Shown piece by piece: positions 1-5,181 of a DNA stretch of 5,198 nt. The notes beneath the pieces are model-generated. The model saw nothing but the letters and a program-made list of their open reading frames with translations. It searched no databases and was not told the DNA's origin. The stretch comes from an uncultured Candidatus Saccharibacteria bacterium (GTDB lineage Bacteria; Patescibacteria; Saccharimonadia; Saccharimonadales; UBA1547), in contig CAMPIW010000036.1 of NCBI GenBank assembly GCA_946886635.1, forward strand, positions 1 through 5,198, in the 5' to 3' direction. Both the position numbers and the translations under genes were made by a program. How positions within the stretch are numbered: position 1 is the stretch's first letter; every line of letters starts with the position of its first letter.

Positions 1-724
1 CAACAGTCACATTCGTACCCGCTTGAATGCTATTTCCGACAACGGAACTTACAGAACTGTTGAAATCAGAAATGTCTCCACTCGGATGGAGGTGCGAGCT
101 TGCCGCTTTTGAATCAAGTGCCGCTTGTAAGCCTGTTACATTAGCAACCGCATGAGTGTGTGATGATTGAGCTTTGGCATCGAGCGCTGTTTGAAGGCCT
201 GAGACATCTGATATAAAATGCGAATGAATAACTGGAGCTTTGTCAGCAAGGTCGCTCAAGAGGTTCGCAACTTTACTTTGCACAATAGCAGCGCCAACAC
301 TAATATCGGTATCGGTAATAGCGAGAGGGGCTAGTTTGCTTTTTGCAATAACAGCAGTGTCATGGATATTATTGTTGGTAATTGTTCCAGTGGCAATAGT
401 GCCGCCATTTCCTCCAGTTACACGGCCCATCCCAATAAGTGGTACGAGCGCATCGCCCGTTAAGTCGCCTGAAAGCCGTACTATTCCTTTTGAAGAGGTA
501 GTAGCATCTGGTGCTACACCGGATATAGCTGAGTCGAGGGCTGATTGCACGTCGCTATGTAAATCGGACTTAGGGATTCCGACCGATGGGTTAGTGTACT
601 TTTCAGCAAGTAGACCGGCGTTTTTTAAACTACCATCTGGATTATGGGCGGTTAATAGGAAGTCGTTAAGTACAACACCCCAGCTTCCAGCATCTCCGCC
701 TGGGCTTGGGAGTCGCGGTGACAT
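1..724 (-). CDS. Tail-fibre-like repeat protein (N-terminal part, cut by window edge)
   Basis: Reading the minus strand from the ATG at 722-724 gives 241 uninterrupted residues that leave the window at base 1, so the C-terminus is missing. An in-frame TAA lies six codons upstream and no earlier ATG exists, which fixes the start; the SD is weak (GGGGG at 734-738, 9 nt away). Residues 5-22 (LPSPGGDAGSWGVVLNDF) form a short N-terminal motif I associate with fibre-like proteins of Saccharibacteria and actinobacterial phages (from memory). Residues 73-97 (ATTSSKGIVRLSGDL then TGDALVPLIG) match the classic phage tail-fibre motif. Residues about 154-212 hold about three imperfect repeats of some 20 residues with the pattern GLQxALDxKAxSSHxH, typical of trimeric fibre shafts. 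No signal peptide or membrane segment is visible. The likely role is a surface or virion-like fibre for attachment; whether it is prophage-derived or a cellular adhesion protein cannot be decided here. No other phage gene is present. Confidence 0.8.
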   Translation of the reverse strand, partial: MSPRLPSPGGDAGSWGVVLNDFLLTAHNPDGSLKNAGLLAEKYTNPSVGIPKSDLHSDVQSALDSAISGVAPDATTSSKGIVRLSGDLTGDALVPLIGMGRVTGGNGGTIATGTITNNNIHDTAVIAKSKLAPLAITDTDISVGAAIVQSKVANLLSDLADKAPVIHSHFISDVSGLQTALDAKAQSSHTHAVANVTGLQAALDSKAASSHLHPSGDISDFNSSVSSVVGNSIQAGTNVTV

Positions 725-814
725 ACTAAAATACCCCCATTACTACGTTGCCGTTAGTATGAACATGATATTTCACAGCCTAAACCCCTCTTGTGATTGC
801 TTATGCTTTCCTCA

Positions 815-843
815 ATCCTACGCCCATTTATTAGCGGTGTCAA
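815..843 (-). promoter_or_regulatory. Sigma70-type promoter of the tail-fibre-like gene
   Basis: On the minus strand a perfect TTGACA (838-843) is followed after 17 bp by TAGGAT (815-820), five of six matches to TATAAT. The predicted transcription start is near 808, leaving a leader of about 84 nt before the ATG at 724. The stretch upstream of the -35 (about 844-872) is very A+T rich and could act as an UP element. This is one of the best promoter matches in the window and suggests the fibre gene is transcribed independently of the gene before it. Confidence 0.7.
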
Positions 844-856
844 ACAAAGAAATATT

Positions 857-874
857 AGTATTAATACATATACT
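857..874 (-). terminator. Weak AT-rich hairpin, possible terminator of the upstream small gene
   Basis: The arms AGTAT and ATACT pair around an 8-nt loop that itself contains part of the palindrome GTATTAATAC (858-867). The minus strand then continues into a T-rich stretch (AATATTTCTTTGTTT). The stem is short and has almost no G:C pairs, so it may simply be AT-rich promoter-upstream DNA. The 192-bp gap 725-916 holds this hairpin, the promoter at 815-843 and an untranslated leader; I see no credible gene in it. Confidence 0.2.
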
Positions 875-916
875 GCTTTTTGCATCAAGTTTAAAGGAGT
901 TTGTCTAGGTACTGCT

Positions 917-1330
917 TTACATATAGCGGACGATTTGTTCAAGAAAACGAGACGGAATATCATGACGGCGTACTTCGCTTCGGTGTGCTTCGATTTCGTC
1001 TTTAGAGTGTGCCGTGAACCCAAGTTCATCTATATAAACGCGGCGAGATTCACGCAGTAGATAGCCCTGATGGCGTGATTCGAACTCAGGAACAAGTAAG
1101 CGAACGCCGCTAGTGGTGATTCCTCGTTCGGCTAGTAATTGCCACGCTTGGCGTTCATAGCTTGTGCTAGTCTCTTGCTCGAGATCTCCAACGAAAAGGT
1201 TTGGGCGCGTCGCATCTTCACTTAAAAGAAACTTTCTATTCAGGCTTAATAAACCTACATGTAGCGCCGGCGCTTCGTCGGACTGTAAGGTATCTTGGTT
1301 GAGCTGTGCTCCGTTTTGTTCGAAATTAAT
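917..1330 (-). CDS. Small protein with ATT start codon; possible degenerate Nudix-like fold
   Basis: The open frame encodes 137 residues ending in TAA at 917-919. Above it an in-frame TAA stands directly at the SD (TAA AGG AGA GAG ATC ATT AAT TTC). The whole frame has no ATG, GTG or TTG except the ATG of the last residue, so initiation must use ATT at 1328-1330 (7 nt after GGAG, ideal) or ATC at 1331-1333. The protein is soluble, with no signal peptide or membrane segment. Its order resembles a Nudix domain: strands at about 23-37 (LHVGLLSLNRKFLL), a helix at about 57-71 (SYERQAWQLLAERGI), then strands at 75-104 and a C-terminal helix. In the helix the catalytic REXXEE is replaced by WQLLAE, so hydrolase activity is unlikely if the resemblance is real. 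It lies 68 bp after nusG behind a terminator. Coding is supported by reading-frame integrity and the SD; the function is unknown and the Nudix idea is tentative. Confidence 0.7.
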   Translation of the reverse strand: MNFEQNGAQLNQDTLQSDEAPALHVGLLSLNRKFLLSEDATRPNLFVGDLEQETSTSYERQAWQLLAERGITTSGVRLLVPEFESRHQGYLLRESRRVYIDELGFTAHSKDEIEAHRSEVRRHDIPSRFLEQIVRYM

Positions 1331-1336
1331 GATCTC

Positions 1337-1344
1337 TCTCCTTT
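1337..1344 (-). promoter_or_regulatory. SD sequence that defines the ATT start
   Basis: The minus strand reads AAAGGAGA here, a strong anti-16S match. GGAG ends 7 nt before ATT (1328-1330) and 4 nt before ATC (1331-1333); the first spacing is optimal, so ATT is preferred. This site decides the start, because no standard start codon is available in the frame. The same eight bases can pair with the 3' arm of the preceding terminator (see 1337-1355). Confidence 0.75.
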
Positions 1345-1355
1345 AAAAAAGAAGA
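1337..1355 (-). promoter_or_regulatory. Alternative hairpin sequestering the SD of the ATT-start gene
   Basis: In the minus-strand RNA, UCUUCUUU (1355-1348) can pair with AAAGGAGA (1344-1337) through eight pairs (one U-G) across a UUU loop. UCUUCUUU is also part of the 3' arm of the nusG terminator hairpin, so the two structures exclude each other. This resembles an expression platform, but no ligand-binding domain or leader peptide is visible. Seen by manual pairing only; energies were not computed. Confidence 0.4.
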
Positions 1356-1379
1356 CTATCTGTTAAGAAAGTCCTCTTT
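1345..1379 (-). terminator. Intrinsic terminator after nusG
   Basis: On the minus strand AAAGAGGACT (1379-1370) pairs with AGTCTTCTTT (1357-1348), ten pairs with one G-U, around a 12-nt loop, and the T run continues to 1345. It lies 19 bp after the nusG stop. The stem is moderately A/T rich, so read-through into the next small gene is plausible; that gene has no clear promoter of its own, so this may act as an attenuator. Confidence 0.65.
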
Positions 1380-1398
1380 ATAATATTTCATTGATTTG

Positions 1399-1947
1399 TT
1401 ATGAAACCTTTTTCACCTGAAGTGCATCAAGTTCAACTGATGTATCACGGCCGAACATACTTACCATCACCTTTACCTTACCCTTTTGGGTATCGATTTC
1501 AGAGATAGCACCGTCGAATCCCTTGAATGGGCCGTCGGTAATGTTAACCACTTCGCCTTCTTGGAAATCAATGTGGTGTTTAGGGTCTTCAACACCCATG
1601 CGCTTTTTGATCTTGCTAATTTCTTGGTCAGAAACTGGTGTAGGTTGCGTGCTAGTACCCACAAAACCGGTTACGCCAGGGGTGTTACGCACGATGTACC
1701 ACGTTTCGTCGGTAAGTTTCATTTCAACAAGGGCATAGCCTTGGAAAATTTTCTTTTCAACAACTTTACGCTTACCGTTTTTAATTTCAATTTGCTTTTC
1801 TTTTGGTACCATTACGTCGAAGATTTTATCGGCCATATCAACAGCATTAATGCGCTGGCGAATACTTTCAGATACTTTTTCTTCGTATCCGCTATAAGTG
1901 TGAATGGCGTACCATTGTCGTGATGAGTCGTAGCGATTTTTTGTCAT
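1399..1947 (-). CDS. nusG: Transcription termination/antitermination factor NusG
   Basis: NusG binds the RNA polymerase clamp to support processive elongation and contacts Rho or ribosomal protein S10 through its KOW domain. The 182-residue product has the usual bacterial length. The NGN domain spans about residues 10-115 (QWYAIHTYSGYEEKV, then VPKEKQIEIKNGKRKVVEKK, then ETWYIVRNTPGVTGFVG). The C-terminal KOW domain spans about 127-182, with FQEGEVVNITDGPFKGF and VKVMVSMFGRDTSVELD being very typical. I chose the ATG at 1945-1947, with AAAGGA 4 nt upstream. A longer frame from TTG at 1983 would overlap the secE end and add 12 atypical residues without an SD. It follows secE by 16 bp in the same direction, the conserved secE-nusG pair. 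The usual downstream rplK-rplA genes are absent; a terminator comes instead. Confidence 0.97.
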   Translation of the reverse strand: MTKNRYDSSRQWYAIHTYSGYEEKVSESIRQRINAVDMADKIFDVMVPKEKQIEIKNGKRKVVEKKIFQGYALVEMKLTDETWYIVRNTPGVTGFVGTSTQPTPVSDQEISKIKKRMGVEDPKHHIDFQEGEVVNITDGPFKGFDGAISEIDTQKGKVKVMVSMFGRDTSVELDALQVKKVS

Positions 1948-1951
1948 ATTT

Positions 1952-1957
1952 TCCTTT
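1952..1957 (-). promoter_or_regulatory. SD of nusG
   Basis: AAAGGA on the minus strand lies 4 nt before the ATG at 1947 and inside the 16-bp secE-nusG gap. It supports the shorter nusG start over the TTG at 1983. Confidence 0.65.
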
Positions 1958-1963
1958 ATAACC

Positions 1964-2305
1964 TTACGCAATAATAATTTCAAAAATCCATTTGAAGAAT
2001 GTATCGAGGAGAACGATTATTCCCACGAAAAAGAGGCTAAATACAGTAACGGCAATGGTAAGTGCCCATGTTGCACGTCGATTTGGCCAGTGAACGCGGC
2101 GTAGTTCATACCAGGCACCAGTAAAATAGCCCCAGATACGAGCAAAGACGTTTTTATCGTCATTACTTTCACTAACCACATCAGCTTTAGGGCTGACTTT
2201 ACGCGCTTTAACGGTTTTCACCTTAGTGCTCTTAGTCGGCTTTTTAGCCTTTTTTGGAGCGTCGTCGGTTGCAGTAATGCGAGTGACTTTTTTAGCTTCT
2301 GCCAC
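1964..2305 (-). CDS. secE: Preprotein translocase subunit SecE
   Basis: SecE is the small essential membrane subunit that clamps SecY in the SecYEG export channel. The 113-residue product has the family signature at about 61-83 (FTGAWYELRRVHWPNRRATW), including E67, V71, W73 and P74 of the amphipathic surface helix. One transmembrane helix follows at about 80-100, then a short hydrophobic tail to the C-terminus. Residues 1-50 form a lysine- and alanine-rich, probably disordered extension that makes it longer than minimal 60-residue SecE proteins. The start is GTG (2303-2305), preceded by GGGAGGA; no ATG is available upstream. It is the first gene of the secE-nusG unit, with a strong promoter at 2353-2381. 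The rpmG and tRNA-Trp genes often found upstream in other bacteria are not here. Confidence 0.95.
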   Translation of the reverse strand: MAEAKKVTRITATDDAPKKAKKPTKSTKVKTVKARKVSPKADVVSESNDDKNVFARIWGYFTGAWYELRRVHWPNRRATWALTIAVTVFSLFFVGIIVLLDTFFKWIFEIIIA

Positions 2306-2309
2306 GGTA

Positions 2310-2316
2310 TCCTCCC
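2310..2316 (-). promoter_or_regulatory. SD of secE fixing a GTG start
   Basis: GGGAGGA on the minus strand leaves 5 nt between GGAGG and the GTG at 2303-2305. It is a strong site and fixes GTG as the start codon. Confidence 0.75.
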
Positions 2317-2325
2317 AAATAAATA

Positions 2326-2343
2326 AGTCTGCTCTTGCAGACT
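2326..2343 (-). promoter_or_regulatory. 5'-end hairpin in the secE-nusG leader
   Basis: AGTCTGC and GCAGACT form a perfect 7-bp stem with a 4-nt loop (AAGA). With transcription predicted to start near 2346, the stem begins about 3 nt from the mRNA 5' end and ends 9 nt before the SD. Such placement typically protects mRNA from 5'-end-dependent decay. The following TTATTTATTT is T-rich but interrupted, so early termination is possible but less likely. Confidence 0.5.
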
Positions 2344-2352
2344 GTCAAGTTG

Positions 2353-2381
2353 ATTGTATCCTACTAGGGGCGAATCGTCAA
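2353..2381 (-). promoter_or_regulatory. Sigma70-type promoter of secE-nusG
   Basis: The minus strand has TTGACG (2376-2381), a 17-bp spacer and TACAAT (2353-2358), each five of six matches to consensus with ideal spacing. The predicted transcription start is near 2346, giving a leader of about 40 nt. It lies back to back with the glycosyltransferase start in the 116-bp intergenic region 2306-2421. Confidence 0.75.
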
Positions 2382-2404
2382 TATAACAAGCAGCGGTTGT
2401 GGTG

Positions 2405-2410
2405 TATTAT
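2405..2410 (+). promoter_or_regulatory. Putative -10 element of the glycosyltransferase gene
   Basis: TATTAT lies 11 nt before the ATG at 2422, which would give a leader of only about 5 nt. An overlapping TATGAT (2410-2415) would place the start exactly on the ATG. No good -35 is seen at 16-18 bp, and only a weak AAGAAG precedes the ATG in place of an SD. Confidence 0.35.
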
Positions 2411-2421
2411 ATGATAAGAAG

Positions 2422-3558
2422 ATGCTTGAGGTTATTATACTTATTGCCGATGTTGTCCTGGTATTAGTACTAGGGGTTATGGCTGCCCAGCTTAAAAAGG
2501 CGTATAAACGCCAGACTGCACCCTCATACAGCTCAAAAATGGGCAGTGAGGTAGATCTACCAAGTGTTACCGTGTGTATACCAGCACGTAACGAACAGCA
2601 TGCCTTGACTGATTGTCTTCAGCGGGTGCTCGCCTCAACTTATGAACGCTTAGAAATAATTGTACTTGATGATGTTTCGGGTGATGATACTTCGGCACTT
2701 ATTAAGTCGTTTGCGAGCGAAGGCGTTCGCTTTGTAAAAGGTTCGAACCTAAAGCCAGGTTGGCTTGGTAAAAATCATGCACTTGAAGGATTACTAGAAG
2801 AAGTCAGCGGTTCATATATATTATTCGTCGACGTTGATACAGTGTTGGCTCCAAAAGCGATCGAAAATATGGTGCGTTACGCTTTGTCACACCGGGCGGC
2901 AATGGTATCGGTACTCCCAAGGCGCGAAGATGGCTGGCGCGCAAGTGTTATTGCTTCCCCACTCCGTTATTTTTGGGAACTGTTATTCCAAAGGCGTTTA
3001 TGGCCTGCTTCGGCCAGTAACGCGTGGCTCATTCGTCGCGATGTTTTACTCAAACGCTTCAACGGCTTTTCTTCGTTTAAAAATACTGTACAGCCCGAAG
3101 CGAAAATTGCTGCCGAATTAGCTCAAACAGGCGAATACAAGTTTATTATTGGTACAAAGTCGTTTGGTGTGTCGTTCGAAAAGAAATGGCGCTCACAACT
3201 TGTTTCGAGTGTGCGATTACTCTATCCCCTACTTGGTAAACAATTAATTATTGCGGTCATAGCCATTCTCGACCTTGCGCTGCTCGTTGTGCCGTCTGTA
3301 GTGCTCGTCGGCGCGTTTTTCGGCATGGAAGTGTCGCATACGCTCCTTATTGTAAATACGCTCCTCTATGTGGCTTTCTGTGCAGTATATGGCACGTATA
3401 CCTACCGCATGTGGAATAAAGGCTGGATTGTCGGAGCGATCATCTGGCCACTTCTTATTATTCAAGAACTCGTCTTAGTAATTGCGAGTATCTTTCAGTA
3501 CACGCGTCGCACCGTTAGATGGAAGGGCCGACTTATTCGGCCGGAAGCTCAAAACTAA
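2422..3558 (+). CDS. Membrane family 2 glycosyltransferase, CrtQ/HpnB type
   Basis: The 378-residue protein transfers a sugar from a nucleotide-sugar donor at the cytoplasmic face of the membrane; the acceptor is unknown. A signal-anchor helix lies at about 3-22. The GT-A domain shows VTVCIPARNE (49-58, nucleotide binding), VLDD (81-84), KPGWLGKNHAL (111-121, diagnostic for the CrtQ/HpnB-like subfamily) and the metal-binding DVD (137-139). In the acceptor region PEAKIAAELAQTG (225-237) stands where relatives have EDVALA..., so E226 would replace the usual aspartate. Three membrane helices follow at about 276-298, 303-323 and 335-357, and the end TVRWKGRLI (364-372) matches the W-K/R-G-R tail of HpnB-type enzymes. 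Length agrees with CrtQ (about 375 residues). It is divergent from secE and overlaps the end of the histidine kinase gene by 26 bp. No carotenoid or hopanoid genes are nearby, so a glycolipid or envelope-polymer role is equally possible. Confidence 0.9.
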   Translation: MLEVIILIADVVLVLVLGVMAAQLKKAYKRQTAPSYSSKMGSEVDLPSVTVCIPARNEQHALTDCLQRVLASTYERLEIIVLDDVSGDDTSALIKSFASEGVRFVKGSNLKPGWLGKNHALEGLLEEVSGSYILFVDVDTVLAPKAIENMVRYALSHRAAMVSVLPRREDGWRASVIASPLRYFWELLFQRRLWPASASNAWLIRRDVLLKRFNGFSSFKNTVQPEAKIAAELAQTGEYKFIIGTKSFGVSFEKKWRSQLVSSVRLLYPLLGKQLIIAVIAILDLALLVVPSVVLVGAFFGMEVSHTLLIVNTLLYVAFCAVYGTYTYRMWNKGWIVGAIIWPLLIIQELVLVIASIFQYTRRTVRWKGRLIRPEAQN

Positions 3559-5164
3559 ACGTCGAACCGTGGTTAATGCGACTTTTAAGTTCGATTCGGG
3601 TGTGAAGCTTGTGTGCCAATTTTGCTGATACGTAAAGCCCTAGCCCTGTGCCGTTTGTTTCGCGGATTCGATAATCTTCACTACGGTAAAACTTATTAAA
3701 TATCTTGTTTTGATCGGTGCGGCTCATGCCAATACCTGTATCTTTCACCGAGAATGTAATACTATTTTTAGCGCGCTTTGCGGCAATAGTTACCGAACCT
3801 TTGTGGGTGTATTTAATAGCGTTCGTGATGAAATTTTGCAGTAATTCTTCAAGATATAAACGACTGACATTTACCTTGCCAAGCTTGCTCCCAATATCTA
3901 GGTTAAGTTGGAGGTTTTCGTGCTGCGCGTCTTTTTCGTACTGGCGATGCATGGCGTGAAGCAGTTCTTTAACGTCAATTTCTTCTGGCGCATCGGCAAC
4001 ACCACGCTCAGCGCGTGATAGGGTGCTGAGGTCGTTTACCATCTTTGCGAGGTATAACACTTGGTTATACGACGTTGTAACGGCATCATCAAGAATCTTG
4101 TTATCAATTTTAGTTGGTTGTTTCATCATGACACCAAGGTTAGAAAGCGACCCTTCAACAATAGTAATAGGTGTTCGTAGTTCGTGACTTACCACACTAA
4201 TAAACTCGTCTCGCTCTTCCTCGAGGCTCTTTTGTTTTGTGACGTCACGCATAATAACAATATAGCCGCCCAACTCATCACGTTTTTTCGTTAAGCTGTA
4301 GTTGCTACGAATTGGCGCAAAAGTAATTTCAAGACGAATCGATTCACCGTCTCTATAGGTATGGTTAAGATCGTCACGCCTGGTGGCCCGCGTCGATTCT
4401 TTAAGGAGCGTGAGGAGGTTTGCTGACGTCTTTTCTTTATCGCTGAGTTTAAAGAGCTCACCAATATTTTTACCCTTTAAACTATCGTTGGTATCAAGCA
4501 GGTCAAGACAGGCCGCGTTGTACATAAGGATTGAGCCTCTTTCGTCGGTAGTGAAAGCAGCGTCGGTAAGGTTGTTAATAATGGTAAGAATACGGTCGTA
4601 CTGAAGCCGTTCGCGTCGTTGGCTATGAAGAAGTGCTTGTCGCTTGGTTTCTTGGGCGCTAATAATACCAATCACCGCAAAACCAAGAAAAATGATTGCA
4701 AAGACCGTGATACCATCTTCCAGTGCAATCGACGGACGTGTTGGATACCTAATAATGATATCAAGCACCGCTGTAATAACAAGCGACGCCATACTAAGAA
4801 TAATCCCCGTTTTGCCAAAATAAAGGTGACTTGCCAAGAATAGTAAGACGAATAAAGCTGCAAAAGGTTGCGAGAAGCCCGTTACAAGCACGAACATAAG
4901 TAGTGCGAATGCATGAATAAGGACTATGCGCATAGCTTGATCAAGCTTCGATTGCTCCTGTTTAAAGTAATAGAACAGGCTCATAAGCACCCAGGCTATT
5001 GATATAGCGAGGGTAATCGGCGCATTTACATAGTGGGTACTGGTGATAACACCGGCGATAATGAGCGTAGCGTACAGTGCGAGTACAGGGGTAACAACGA
5101 CACTAATAATGCGTATCGCGCGCGTCGCTTCGTGATTATAGTCGTCGGCACCACCCTTACTCAT
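3533..5164 (-). CDS. Membrane PAS-domain sensor histidine kinase
   Basis: The 543-residue protein senses a signal, autophosphorylates on histidine and passes the phosphate to a response regulator not present in this window. Six hydrophobic segments (about 17-40, 49-66, 77-96, 100-117, 119-138, 151-169) form a membrane sensor with no large external loop, suggesting detection in or near the membrane. A linker helix (170-190) leads to a PAS domain (about 191-310, ending GGYIVIMRDVTKQKSLEEER). HisKA follows with the H box FISVVSHELRTP (321-332; phosphoacceptor H327). The ATPase domain has the N box LLQNFITNAIKYT (441-453; N448), G1 DTGIGM (475-480), F box FNKFYR (489-494) and G2 GTGLGL (505-510). 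All catalytic boxes are intact, so it should be active. The start ATG at 5162-5164 has no SD but has a TATAAT 11 nt upstream. The partner regulator, if linked, would be beyond position 5198. Confidence 0.95.
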   Translation of the reverse strand: MSKGGADDYNHEATRAIRIISVVVTPVLALYATLIIAGVITSTHYVNAPITLAISIAWVLMSLFYYFKQEQSKLDQAMRIVLIHAFALLMFVLVTGFSQPFAALFVLLFLASHLYFGKTGIILSMASLVITAVLDIIIRYPTRPSIALEDGITVFAIIFLGFAVIGIISAQETKRQALLHSQRRERLQYDRILTIINNLTDAAFTTDERGSILMYNAACLDLLDTNDSLKGKNIGELFKLSDKEKTSANLLTLLKESTRATRRDDLNHTYRDGESIRLEITFAPIRSNYSLTKKRDELGGYIVIMRDVTKQKSLEEERDEFISVVSHELRTPITIVEGSLSNLGVMMKQPTKIDNKILDDAVTTSYNQVLYLAKMVNDLSTLSRAERGVADAPEEIDVKELLHAMHRQYEKDAQHENLQLNLDIGSKLGKVNVSRLYLEELLQNFITNAIKYTHKGSVTIAAKRAKNSITFSVKDTGIGMSRTDQNKIFNKFYRSEDYRIRETNGTGLGLYVSAKLAHKLHTRIELKSRINHGSTFSFELPAE

Positions 5165-5175
5165 AAGTGCTTATG
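5162..5175. repeat. Perfect inverted repeat over the kinase start codon
   Basis: CATAAGTGCTTATG consists of the 6-bp arms CATAAG and CTTATG around TG, and one arm contains the start codon of the kinase gene. It lies between the -10 hexamer and the coding region, where an operator or a start-masking RNA hairpin (loop only 2 nt, so the inner pairs would open) could act. Confidence 0.45.
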
Positions 5176-5181
5176 ATTATA
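5176..5181 (-). promoter_or_regulatory. Consensus -10 element of the histidine kinase gene
   Basis: A perfect TATAAT lies on the minus strand 11 nt before the kinase ATG, which predicts a leader of about 4-5 nt. The -35, at 17-bp spacing, would begin just outside the window, so it cannot be checked. Confidence 0.5.

Noticed and set aside
754..884. Minus-strand mini-ORF of 43 codons (MQKAVYVLILIFLC...) with a hydrophobic start and cysteines, like a small secreted peptide
   Set aside because: It has no SD, overlaps the near-consensus fibre promoter, and its hydrophobic run is what AT-rich DNA yields by chance.
240..908. Long plus-strand open frame of 222 codons
   Set aside because: It lies antisense to the fibre protein, whose minus-strand frame has clear family motifs and repeats. 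The plus-strand product is low-complexity and resembles nothing, and it runs over the promoter region.
1164..1346. Plus-strand open frame of 60 codons opposite the ATT-start gene, as the true gene there
   Set aside because: No SD precedes it, whereas the minus-strand frame has a strong SD and protein-like composition across its full length.
1486..1923. Plus-strand open frame of 145 codons opposite nusG
   Set aside because: It is a shadow of the unmistakable nusG gene, with no SD and no family resemblance.
1948..1983. Extended NusG start at TTG 1983
   Set aside because: It would overlap secE, add residues unlike NusG and lacks an SD, while the ATG at 1947 has AAAGGA at a suitable distance.
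2326..2343. Hairpin read as a terminator
   Set aside because: It lies just downstream of a promoter that reads through it, and the following T stretch is interrupted by A; a leader hairpin fits better.
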